Below, piece after piece: positions 18,299 to 25,921 of a stretch of 64,000 nt of DNA. The notes below the pieces were generated by a model, which saw only the letters and a list, made by a program, of their open reading frames with translations, searched no databases and was not told the origin of the DNA. The stretch is from assembly GCA_025360715.1 (NCBI GenBank), contig JANYBS010000026.1, positions 1 to 64,000 of the forward strand, read 5' to 3'. The first letter of the stretch is position 1. Every line of letters starts with the position of its first letter. The DNA is from Candidatus Eiseniibacteriota bacterium (GTDB taxonomy: Bacteria > Eisenbacteria > RBG-16-71-46). Made by a program: the position numbers and the translations under genes.

Positions 18299-20421
18299 GG
18301 CCGGTGCTTCATCGCCGAAGCGGCCGCCGCATCCGTGGACGCATGGGTGCGCGCCGCAGCATCGGGGAGCGCACACCACAGGCGCACGCTGCCGGGAATC
18401 GGCAGCGGCGTCCCGGCAGGCGGCTCCTGATGCACGACGAGGCCCTGCCCCTCGATGCGGGCGGTCACCTGACGAAGTCCGAGCTGCCGCATGGCCTCGC
18501 GCACCGTGAGGCCGGCGAGCGCCGGGAGATGGCGGCCCAGCGAGTCCTGCGGCGGCGAAAGCGATGCAAGGATCGGCGCGCCGCGCTCCAGCGGCTGGCC
18601 CGCGGCCGGCACCTGCGCAAGCACGCGCGGGCCTGAGCCGTCGAAATGGATGTTCAAGCCATACTCGCGCGCGCGACGTTCCGCCTCGACGGGCGGCAGC
18701 AGACGCAGGTCGGGTGCGGTCACGTTCGGCAGCGCCGGCGGCTTCGCCGCGATCACGCCTTGCGTGTGGCCGAGAACACTCTCGCGCTGGCGCAGCAGGT
18801 CGAGCATGACCTCGCGGAACACCGGCGCCGCCACCTGGCCGCCGTAGTACGAACTGCCGCGCGGCTCATCGATCACCACGACGCCGACGATACGCGGGTC
18901 ATCGGCTGGTGCCATCCCGGCGAACGACGCCATGTACATGCCCGTGCCGTAGCCATGCGTGCGCGGATCGTACTTCTGCGCGGTGCCGGTCTTGCCGGCG
19001 ATCCGCAGCGTGCTCAGGCGCGCGGCGGTCGCCGTGCCGCTATCGACGACGGCGCACAGCATGCTGCGCAGTTCGGCGACCGTGGCGTCACTGAATACAC
19101 GGCGCACGGACGACGGCGTGCCGAGCGTGATCCGCTTGCCGTCGGGGCCGCGTTCCTCGCGCACGAGCATCGGCCGCATGAGCACGCCACCGTTCGCGAT
19201 CGCGCCGTACGCGAGCGCGAGCTGCAGCGGCGTCACGGCGACCTCCTGCCCGATCGCGATCGTGGGCGTGGAACGTGGTTGCCACGCCGAGACCGGCCGC
19301 AGATGCCCCGAGGTCTCGCCCGGGAACTCGATGCCCGTCAGGCTGCCGAAGCCCAGCGAAGTGGCATAGCGATAGAGCCGCTCGGCACCCAGGCGGATGC
19401 CGAGCTTGCCGCAGACGATATTGCTCGAGTTCTGGATGGCGCCGAAGAACGTGTAGCCCGGATGCGCATGCGAGTCCTTGATGAAGACGCCCGGAAGCAA
19501 CTCGGCGCGGCCGCTGGCGGCTGCGACGAAGTATTCGTCGGGGCGTGCCAAGCGCTCCTCGAGCGTGGCACCGGCCACGACCACCTTGAATGTGGAGCCC
19601 GGCTCGTACTGGTCGGTGAACGTCCAGTTCTTCGCAAGGCCCGCCGGCAGGTGCGGCACACACGCCGCCGCCAGGATCTCGCCCGTGGCCGGATCCAGGA
19701 ACAGCGCGAAGCCGCGCTTGGCGTGGAGCGAATCGACCGCGCGCGCCAGGTGCTGCTCGGTGATGGCTTGGAGATCCGCATCGAGCGTGAGCGTGAGCGA
19801 GGCGCCATCGCGCGCCGGGCGGCCGTCGGCGCCTGGCAGCGTGAGCAGGCGCGATGCGCCCGCGCGGATCTGCGTGATCCAACCCGAACGGCCGCTCAGC
19901 TCGCTGTCGTACTGGTATTCCAGTCCATCGACGCCCAGGTTGTCGGGGTTCGTGCGCCCCAGGATCTCGGCGGCCGCCTCGTTCAGGCGGTAGTCACGCT
20001 TGGTGTCGTCCTCCACGACAACGCCGCTCAGCTTGAGCGCGCGGATGGCCTCGCCCGTCTCCGGCGGCACCTCGCGCGAGAGGAACGCATAGCCCGTGAT
20101 GCTCTCGAGCTTGCGGCGCAGGACCGCTGGCTTCTCGCCCAGCAGCGGCGCCAGCAGCGTCGCGGCTTCGCTCACGCTCCCCAGCTGCGGGCGGTACACC
20201 GCGACCTCGCAGATCTGCAGGTCGCGCGCGAGCACGACCCCGTTGCGGTCGAGGAGCTCACCGCGGCGCGGCACGAGCTTGTGACGCTGCTGCTGGTTCT
20301 GCGCAGCCCGCTCGGTGAAGTGCTTGTGCAGCGCGATCTGCAGCCACGCCACCCGTACCCACAAGCAAGCCAGTATCAAGAAAAGACCGGCCGCGGCCAC
20401 CAGCACCCGACTCTTGCGCAT
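18295..20421 (-). CDS. ftsI: Septal transpeptidase FtsI/PBP3 with two PASTA domains
   Basis: A class B penicillin-binding protein that crosslinks septal peptidoglycan. It has 708 residues from ATG 20421; an in-frame TTG at 20466 would add 15. A single signal-anchor helix (VLVAAAGLFLILACLWV) is followed by the pedestal domain (RRGELLDRNG). The transpeptidase domain holds STFK (residues 276-279), SSN (332-334) and KTG (477-479). Two PASTA domains follow, at about 564-623 and 631-685, separated by a PPQDS linker. The ribosome site is poor for all candidate starts. FtsI with PASTA domains is typical of Gram-positives and some FCB-related lineages but not of proteobacteria. murE overlaps the stop. 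Confidence 0.95.
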   Translation of the reverse strand: MRKSRVLVAAAGLFLILACLWVRVAWLQIALHKHFTERAAQNQQQRHKLVPRRGELLDRNGVVLARDLQICEVAVYRPQLGSVSEAATLLAPLLGEKPAVLRRKLESITGYAFLSREVPPETGEAIRALKLSGVVVEDDTKRDYRLNEAAAEILGRTNPDNLGVDGLEYQYDSELSGRSGWITQIRAGASRLLTLPGADGRPARDGASLTLTLDADLQAITEQHLARAVDSLHAKRGFALFLDPATGEILAAACVPHLPAGLAKNWTFTDQYEPGSTFKVVVAGATLEERLARPDEYFVAAASGRAELLPGVFIKDSHAHPGYTFFGAIQNSSNIVCGKLGIRLGAERLYRYATSLGFGSLTGIEFPGETSGHLRPVSAWQPRSTPTIAIGQEVAVTPLQLALAYGAIANGGVLMRPMLVREERGPDGKRITLGTPSSVRRVFSDATVAELRSMLCAVVDSGTATAARLSTLRIAGKTGTAQKYDPRTHGYGTGMYMASFAGMAPADDPRIVGVVVIDEPRGSSYYGGQVAAPVFREVMLDLLRQRESVLGHTQGVIAAKPPALPNVTAPDLRLLPPVEAERRAREYGLNIHFDGSGPRVLAQVPAAGQPLERGAPILASLSPPQDSLGRHLPALAGLTVREAMRQLGLRQVTARIEGQGLVVHQEPPAGTPLPIPGSVRLWCALPDAAARTHASTDAAAASAMKHRP

Positions 20422-20543
20422 GTCCCTGTGGGCCAAGTTCCCTCCATGGAACGGCGGTTCACGCAAACCGCCGGCCTCACTCGCGCGGTGCGGTGTCGCG
20501 GCCGGTCACTACACTTCCGGACGCCCCCGTTACGACGACCGGA

Positions 20544-20981
20544 TCACTTCACGAGGCGGCCTCGTGCCTGGGCATCGGGCACGAGTGACGCCATTGCTCT
20601 TCCTGCGAAAGCGAACATCCCGCCGGCGGCAACGGCCTCGAGGCGCGAATCCGCGGGCTCTAGATAAGCTTCGGGCAACGACACGATGCGGCCCGGGTCG
20701 CCGGGGCGCAGCCCCAGTTCCGAAGCCACCGGTCCCAGCTGCGAGCGGCTCGTCGACTTGTCGAGCTCCGCGCGCGACCAGCCCAGTGCCGCCTGCGCCT
20801 GATTGCGCGCGCCCGTGGCGTGATAGATCTCGACGGAGAGGCCGGCAACCGTGCTGCTCTGCCAGACCTCCGTGAGGAGCACCGCCACGACGAGCAGGGC
20901 GCCGAGCACCCAGTCGTAGCGGAGACTGCGCGATTCGTGGACGCGCCACGAGGGAACCGATCGACGCCAGCCCTGGGTCAT
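20544..20981 (-). CDS. ftsL: FtsL-like cell division protein
   Basis: A small bitopic membrane protein of 145 residues. It has a short basic cytoplasmic segment with RYDW, one transmembrane helix (about 25-43, VLGALLVVAVLLTEVW), and a periplasmic segment with a coiled-coil-like stretch (YHATGARNQAQAALGWSRAELDK). FtsL proteins are poorly conserved, so the call rests on size, topology and the place between rsmH and ftsI. ATG 20981 overlaps the rsmH stop as ATGA. It would form the FtsQLB complex; no FtsB gene is in the cluster. Confidence 0.85.
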   Translation of the reverse strand: MTQGWRRSVPSWRVHESRSLRYDWVLGALLVVAVLLTEVWQSSTVAGLSVEIYHATGARNQAQAALGWSRAELDKSTSRSQLGPVASELGLRPGDPGRIVSLPEAYLEPADSRLEAVAAGGMFAFAGRAMASLVPDAQARGRLVK

Positions 20982-21931
20982 CGTGCCTTCCTCCGGAATG
21001 CCCTGAGACGCGCGCTGCGCGCCCGGGGGTTCGAGTGCTGCTCCTCCGCCGAGGGAACCACCACCTTCTTCGTCAACTCCTGCCACGGCGATACGTCACC
21101 GTCGTCCGTGAGCGCCGGCAAGCGGCGCGAGATCACCGGCGCGCTGCTGCGAAGCGCATGCTTCACCCGCCGGTCCTCACCGCTGTGGTACGCCAGCGTC
21201 ACGACGACGCCGCCGTCCCCCATGACACCGGGCAGCCATTCGAGCGCTCCTTCGATGTCTGCCATCTCATCGTTCACCCAGATACGCAGCGCTTGAAAGA
21301 CCGGCGCCAGCTTCTTCGGGCCTGCCTCACCGAGGACGCGCCCACACACCGCAGCGAGCTGCCGCGTGGTGGCGAGCTGCCCCGTCTGAGCGGCCTCGAC
21401 GATCGCGCGCGCAAGCCGCGCGCTGCCGGCGAGATCGCCATATTCCTTCAGCACGATGGCCAGCTCGGACACATCCGTGTGTGCAAGTCGCTGGATCAGC
21501 GTCTCACCCCGCATGCGGTCCATGCGCAGGTCGAGCGGACCATCCATCATGAAACTCATCCCCCGGGTGGGATCGTCGATCTGCGCCGACGACAACCCGA
21601 AATCGAACAACGCGCCCGTGAAGGGCTCACCCCCAGCCATCAAGGCGTGGGCCGCCGGGATCTCCCGGAACGTCCCGTGCGTGAACATCACGCGCTCACC
21701 GAACCGCGCGAGGCGTTCACGCGCGAAGGCAAGGGATCCCCCATCGCGGTCGGAGCCGAGCAGCCGCGCGCCCGGTTCGGCGAGCAGCACCGCTTCGGCG
21801 TGACCGCCATCCCCGAGCGTGGCGTCCAGGTAGAGCCCCGCGCCCCCGAGCAGGAAACCCATCGTCTCGCGGACGAGCACCGGGTCATGACGCGGTCCCA
21901 AGCCGGGGTCCATCGAAGGTGCGCGGCACAT
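20978..21931 (-). CDS. rsmH: 16S rRNA (cytosine-1402-N4) methyltransferase RsmH
   Basis: A SAM-dependent methyltransferase acting on C1402 in the decoding centre (formerly MraW). It has 317 residues. The N-terminal HDPVLVRE motif is followed by the SAM-binding DATLGDGGHA and by GSDRDGGSL. FDFGLSSAQIDDPTRGMSF is the RsmH signature (the usual LDLG is FDFG here), then FQALRIWVNDE and TLAYHSGEDRRVK. Starts ATG 21931 or ATG 21913 both precede the essential HDPVL motif, so the gene truly overlaps the STAS gene by 29-47 bases, far more than the 1-4 bases usual in this window. ftsL follows with an ATGA overlap. Confidence 0.96.
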   Translation of the reverse strand: MCRAPSMDPGLGPRHDPVLVRETMGFLLGGAGLYLDATLGDGGHAEAVLLAEPGARLLGSDRDGGSLAFARERLARFGERVMFTHGTFREIPAAHALMAGGEPFTGALFDFGLSSAQIDDPTRGMSFMMDGPLDLRMDRMRGETLIQRLAHTDVSELAIVLKEYGDLAGSARLARAIVEAAQTGQLATTRQLAAVCGRVLGEAGPKKLAPVFQALRIWVNDEMADIEGALEWLPGVMGDGGVVVTLAYHSGEDRRVKHALRSSAPVISRRLPALTDDGDVSPWQELTKKVVVPSAEEQHSNPRARSARLRAFRRKAR

Positions 21932-22343
21932 TCACGAGCGCCGCTGCGTCGGTGCAGCCGCGCAGATGGGCATCACAGCCCGCCAGGCGGAACAGGTCAC
22001 GCAGGTAATGGCTCAGGCCGCAGAGCAGGTAGGAGCCCGTGCGCGTCTCGAAGCGCGCGAGCGCGTCGACGAGGCGCGGCACCATGCGGTAGTCGATGTG
22101 CCGCAGCTGCGAGCAGTCCACGAGCAGCAGATCGATACCGCGCGAGGCCAGGTCCTCGAGGGCGCGCTCGATGCCGCGCTCCGCCGAGAGGTCCACCCAG
22201 CCACGCAGCGCGATCGTCGCCACGCGCCCGGTCGACTGCTCGTGCAGCTCGATGCGCGCAGCAGCGCCGTGGCGACCGCGAGTGAACTGGAGGTTCACTG
22301 CCATCGAAGGCTGCGAGCTGTGCATGTCCACCGGCGCCACCAT
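21885..22343 (-). CDS. STAS-domain protein lacking the phosphoserine motif, in dcw operon
   Basis: A 152-residue protein inserted between mraZ and rsmH. Residues about 40-130 follow the STAS/anti-anti-sigma pattern: VATIALRGWVDLS strand-turn-strand, a helix with AERGIERALEDL, DLLLVDCSQLRHID, a second helix VPRLVDALARF, then GSYLLCGLS. The canonical DSSGL loop, where SpoIIAA-type proteins are phosphorylated, reads DYRMV here, so it cannot be regulated by serine phosphorylation in the usual way. The N-terminal 35 residues form an extra beta-rich extension. ATG 22343 overlaps the mraZ stop by one base; GTG 22346 is an alternative. No kinase or anti-sigma partner is adjacent. Its role, perhaps a division or envelope-stress scaffold, is unknown. 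Confidence 0.88.
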   Translation of the reverse strand: MVAPVDMHSSQPSMAVNLQFTRGRHGAAARIELHEQSTGRVATIALRGWVDLSAERGIERALEDLASRGIDLLLVDCSQLRHIDYRMVPRLVDALARFETRTGSYLLCGLSHYLRDLFRLAGCDAHLRGCTDAAALVNVPRTFDGPRLGTAS

Positions 22344-22792
22344 CACATGTCTCCCAGGACTTCTTCTGCGAGTGCATCGAGTTGATCCTGCACCGGCGCC
22401 ACGACTGCGGCGAAGCGGCTCGGCTCCCAGATCTCGATGCGGCCGACTTGGCCGTGCAGGATGGCATCCTTGCCAAGACCTGCACGGCTCATCAGTGACG
22501 GCGGGATCGAGATGCGTCCCTGCTTATCCACCGTCACCTTGCTTGCGCCCACGAGGAATGCACGTGCGAACTGCCGCTGCTTCTGCGGACCCGTCGACAT
22601 CTTCCGCAGCTTCTCCTCGAGGTGTTTCCAGTCCTCCTCCGCGTACAGCCACAGGCAGCCATCGAGGCCACCCAGGAGAACGAATGTGTTCAGGGGATTC
22701 TTGCGACCAGGCACAGCCCGCATCGACGCCGGGACCACGAGTCGGCCCTTGTCGTCGATCGAGTAGTTCTCAGTGCCGTAGAAGGTCGCCAT
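22343..22792 (-). CDS. mraZ: Transcriptional regulator MraZ
   Basis: A DNA-binding protein of the AbrB/SpoVT fold, usually a ring-shaped repressor of the dcw operon. It has 149 residues with two tandem half-domains, marked by DDKGRLVVPASMR (about 14-26) and DKQGRISIPPSLM (about 89-101). It is the first gene of dcw, preceded by a promoter and four evenly spaced MraZ boxes, so autoregulation is very likely. The start ATG 22792 has GAAGG about 9 bases upstream. The STAS gene follows with a one-base overlap. Confidence 0.97.
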   Translation of the reverse strand: MATFYGTENYSIDDKGRLVVPASMRAVPGRKNPLNTFVLLGGLDGCLWLYAEEDWKHLEEKLRKMSTGPQKQRQFARAFLVGASKVTVDKQGRISIPPSLMSRAGLGKDAILHGQVGRIEIWEPSRFAAVVAPVQDQLDALAEEVLGDM

Positions 22793-22829
22793 CGTGATGC
22801 CTTCGCGTGATCGCCGTGACTACCATCAA

Positions 22830-22865
22830 CACCCAGGTCTCCCCCTACTTCCCCAAAAATCCCCA
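22830..22865 (-). promoter_or_regulatory. Four MraZ boxes upstream of mraZ
   Basis: Reading the minus strand, the hexamers TGGGGA, TGGGGA, GGGGGA and TGGGTG begin at 22865, 22855, 22845 and 22835, exactly 10 bp apart. MraZ in E. coli and Mycoplasma binds TGGGN repeats with 5-base spacers, the same periodicity. The boxes lie 38-73 bases before the mraZ start, just downstream of the predicted transcription start, a position suited to repression. Confidence 0.85.
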
Positions 22866-22874
22866 CCGCGCTGC

Positions 22875-22904
22875 ACAATAGGTTCTGGGCTCGCTGCTTC
22901 GCAA
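22875..22904 (-). promoter_or_regulatory. Candidate sigma70 promoter of the dcw operon
   Basis: On the minus strand TTGCGA (22904-22899) and TATTGT (22880-22875) are separated by 18 bases. Transcription would start near 22868, immediately before the MraZ boxes. The region lies between the strong terminator of the previous operon and mraZ, as expected of the main dcw promoter. Confidence 0.6.
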
Positions 22905-22926
22905 GACAAAATCCGCTTGACCTACA

Positions 22927-22963
22927 GAAAAAAATGCGCCCTGCACGCGTGTGCAGGGCGCAT
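22927..22963 (-). terminator. Strong intrinsic terminator of the glycan operon
   Basis: A perfect 13-bp stem (ATGCGCCCTGCAC at 22934-22946 with its complement at 22951-22963) and a four-base loop are followed on the minus strand by seven T. It lies 16 bases after the stop of the membrane glycosyltransferase at 22980 and insulates the dcw promoter from that operon. Confidence 0.95.
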
Positions 22964-22979
22964 GAACAGCGGACCTCGG

Positions 22980-24530
22980 TCAGCGTTCGGCGCGCAACGA
23001 GTCGTATGCGGCCCAATCCACGCGGTAGAACGAGTAGACCACGGCGCCGGGCCGGGCGATGCCCAGGTTGGGCACCGAGGCGTGGCCCAGTGGGATCAGC
23101 GCGGCGCCGTAGCGGCTGCGCTCCGAGAGCTCGTAGGGCCGCAGCGCACGATCCACAAGAAAGTCCGGACGTCCCACGGCGACGAAGGAGAAGTTCGCGG
23201 CGATGTCCTCGGGCTGCTCCTTGTGCAGCAGCGGCACCATCTCGGGTGTGACCAAGCCGGCCAGGTCGAGCACCTTGCGCTGGCTGTAGAAGCCCAGCGC
23301 GCCGATGTCCGGCGCCGCGATCGTGACGCCCGGCGCCGTATGACCAGCGAACCACTTACCCCAAGGGATCAGGCTCTGGTCGAGACCCGCAGTGAACGAA
23401 CGCACCTGCGGAATCACCTTGGCGCGATAGACCACGATGTTCTGGAAGAGCGCGAGCGCCGACAGCGCCGCGCCGAGCAACAACGCGCCGCGGCGCGAGG
23501 TCTCGGTCGGCGCCTCACCCACCCACCAGCGCTCGACCGCGCGCCACGAAAGCCACGCGACGATCGGCATGAGCGGCAAGAGGTAGCGCGAGAGCACCGG
23601 CACGCCGCGCATCGTGTACAGCACCGGCACGGACGCGACCCACACCCACGGCAGCAACCGCTGAGCCTGCCAGTGGCGCGGCCACAGGCGCTTGCCGCCA
23701 AAGATCATCGCCGCCACGAGCGCGCCGGCGAGCGCGGCATCGGTGGCGCCGATCACGCCCGCTTGCCTGAGCAGGTTCTCGCGCAGGTACTCGAGCCCAA
23801 GGCCACCCGCGGTCTTCGCCGCCAGCGTGTTCGGCCAGAAGGTGCCGAAGTAGAGCCGCGCGAACAACAGCCAGCCACCATAGATGAGCGTGGGCGGCAG
23901 CGCGCCGGCGATCAGCCGCCGCACGCCGTCGCGCGAGTCCGTGTCGATGACGAGGAACACGCCCCAGAGCACAAGCAGGAACACCGCCTCGGGCCGCGTG
24001 AGTGCCGCGAGCGCCCACAGCGCGCCTGTGCGCACCGGGCGCGAACCCCACTGCTTGCCTTCGGTGAACGCCACGAAGCCGGCCAGAACCAGCGCCACCG
24101 CGAGCGGCGTCTCCATGCCCGAGAGCGACCAGCGGATCATCCACGCGTGACCGGCCCACGTGACCGTGGCGAGCGCGCGCATCTCCGGAGTGCGCAGGTT
24201 GCGGCGCATGAGCTGCAGGAACAGCACCACGGACCACAGCGTCGCGATCAAGCCCAGCATTCGCGCCGTGAAGATGCCGTCGAGTCCCACCGCGATGCCG
24301 TCGGCGATCAGCGCCACCCACAGCGGACTTGTGCTGCCATACACATGCTCGCCCGGATTGAACGCGAAGCCCTGCCCGTGCGCCAGATGCCGCGCATACT
24401 GCAGATGGATGAACGTATCGTCGGTGAGATAGCCACGCACCGGCCACATGAGCAGCAACGCGAGTCCGAGCCCCACCCACAGGCCCAGCTTCTCGATGCG
24501 CGTCATGGGGCCGTTCTCGTTCAGGATCAC
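22980..24530 (-). CDS. GT-C type membrane glycosyltransferase
   Basis: A polytopic membrane protein of 516 residues from GTG 24530, or 508 from ATG 24506. The motif DDTFIHLQYARHLAHG followed by FNPGEHVYGSTSPLW is typical of GT-C fold enzymes, such as the arabinofuranosyltransferase AftB group, that use polyprenyl-phosphate sugars; the DD pair in the first external loop would be catalytic. About ten helices are followed by a soluble C-terminal part with PDIGALGFYS and VLDLAGLV. The start GTG overlaps the upstream glycosyltransferase stop. It is the last gene of its operon and is followed by an intrinsic terminator. The sugar and acceptor are unknown. Confidence 0.85.
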   Translation of the reverse strand: MILNENGPMTRIEKLGLWVGLGLALLLMWPVRGYLTDDTFIHLQYARHLAHGQGFAFNPGEHVYGSTSPLWVALIADGIAVGLDGIFTARMLGLIATLWSVVLFLQLMRRNLRTPEMRALATVTWAGHAWMIRWSLSGMETPLAVALVLAGFVAFTEGKQWGSRPVRTGALWALAALTRPEAVFLLVLWGVFLVIDTDSRDGVRRLIAGALPPTLIYGGWLLFARLYFGTFWPNTLAAKTAGGLGLEYLRENLLRQAGVIGATDAALAGALVAAMIFGGKRLWPRHWQAQRLLPWVWVASVPVLYTMRGVPVLSRYLLPLMPIVAWLSWRAVERWWVGEAPTETSRRGALLLGAALSALALFQNIVVYRAKVIPQVRSFTAGLDQSLIPWGKWFAGHTAPGVTIAAPDIGALGFYSQRKVLDLAGLVTPEMVPLLHKEQPEDIAANFSFVAVGRPDFLVDRALRPYELSERSRYGAALIPLGHASVPNLGIARPGAVVYSFYRVDWAAYDSLRAER

Positions 24531-25921
24531 GCAGCGCCTCCGGTCGTGCCGATCAGGCGATCGAGGAGTCCCGCAAGCCGCGCCGCAAGGCGCGGCCGGG
24601 CGTACTCCTCGAGCCATTCGGGACGCGCATCCGGCACGCGCCCGTGTTCTTTCCATGTCGTGTACCGCGTTTCGAGTTCGCGCGCCAGTGCGTCGCGGTC
24701 GCCGGGCGCCAGCACGCAGCCTTTCGCGCGCGTGATCAACCTCGCCACTTCGTCGCTCGCGGGCAGCAGCGCCACCACGGGTCGGCCGCTGTCGAGGTAC
24801 TCGTAGGTCTTGCCCGGCACCATCGCCGCGAAGCCATCGCCGTGCGGCTTCCACAACATGAGCACGTCGGCCGCGCGCTGCAGGGCGCGCGAGTCCGCGT
24901 GGATGCGCGCGCCCAGGAATCGCACGATGCCGGTCAGCCCCAGTGCCTCGGCGCGGTCGGCCAGATCCATGTCGTAGGGCCCCGCCAGGTCCACGCGCAG
25001 CCGGCGTCGCGCCTCGGGCAGTCGCGCGAGCACCTCGTGCACCGCTTCCAGCAGCGTGCCCAGGTCCTCCATGAGCGCGAGCGTGCCGGTGAACACGATG
25101 CGGAATGGCTCGGGCGCTGCGAGTAAGATCCCCGGCGCGGCCGGCACGGGATGGGAAGCCGGCGACGACACCTGCTCCGGCTCGTACCCATTCGGCAGAT
25201 GTTCCGTGCGCCGCACTTTGGCGCCACTCTCGCGGCCCAGCGCATCGAGGTGCGCGCGCGACGCCGTGAGCACCAGGTCGGCGCGCTCCAGCACGCGCTT
25301 CTCCATGGCCGCCTGCCGCGCGCGATGCCACGACGTGGGCGGCGTGCGCCAGTGCAGGCCCACCCATGGGTCACGAAAGTCGGCGATGAATGGCAGGCGC
25401 TCACGGGATTCGTCTGGCAGGTGCACCCGGCCTCCGGCCGTGTGTGCTTCACGGAGAGAATCGGAGCGTTCCAGGGCCTCCAGTGCCGCGAGATGCGCCG
25501 AGTCCGGCGGCGATGTGGAGAGCACCGCGTCGATGTCGCCGCGCGCGATGCGCTCACGCGCCACCTTCGCCGCGCGATTGGACCAGCCCACATACGGATC
25601 GGGCAGCAGCCACCAGTCGGCAAGCGCGCGCAACCCGGCGAACGTGCTGCCGCGGCGCTTCCCTTGCGCTTCCTCGGGACGCACGCGCAGCCACGCGGCG
25701 AGCGGACTCGCGCCGCTCACACGGATCACTTCGGTCCCGGCGGGTACGCGAGCGAGAAGGGACTCGTCGCGCACCCAATAGTCGCGTTCGCCCGCACAGA
25801 TCACGGTGCAATCCCAGCCATGCTCGGGCAGGCGTTGCACGAACGACAACACGCGGTGCACGCCGCCGCCTGCCAATGGCGGGAAGAAATGCGCGAGCAG
25901 CAGCAGGCGGTGGCGCTTCAT
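24527..25921 (-). CDS. GT4-family glycosyltransferase
   Basis: A 464-residue GT-B enzyme. The N-terminus LLLLAHFFPPLAGGGVHRV is the usual nucleotide-sugar glycine-rich opening. Mid-protein IADFRDPW and LTASRAHLDALGR match the GT4 acceptor domain of exopolysaccharide enzymes, and PNGYEPE, VFTGTLA and KTYEYLDSGRPVVAL form the donor half. No membrane helix is seen. ATG 25921 overlaps the preceding gene as ATGA; a long upstream open frame is arginine-rich and rejected. It is one of three consecutive glycosyltransferase genes. Confidence 0.9.
   Translation of the reverse strand: MKRHRLLLLAHFFPPLAGGGVHRVLSFVQRLPEHGWDCTVICAGERDYWVRDESLLARVPAGTEVIRVSGASPLAAWLRVRPEEAQGKRRGSTFAGLRALADWWLLPDPYVGWSNRAAKVARERIARGDIDAVLSTSPPDSAHLAALEALERSDSLREAHTAGGRVHLPDESRERLPFIADFRDPWVGLHWRTPPTSWHRARQAAMEKRVLERADLVLTASRAHLDALGRESGAKVRRTEHLPNGYEPEQVSSPASHPVPAAPGILLAAPEPFRIVFTGTLALMEDLGTLLEAVHEVLARLPEARRRLRVDLAGPYDMDLADRAEALGLTGIVRFLGARIHADSRALQRAADVLMLWKPHGDGFAAMVPGKTYEYLDSGRPVVALLPASDEVARLITRAKGCVLAPGDRDALARELETRYTTWKEHGRVPDARPEWLEEYARPRLAARLAGLLDRLIGTTGGAA

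Noticed and set aside
22794-24806. 670-codon plus-strand open frame across the operon end
   Set aside because: It crosses the intrinsic terminator and runs antisense to the GT-C gene. Composition is shadow-like.
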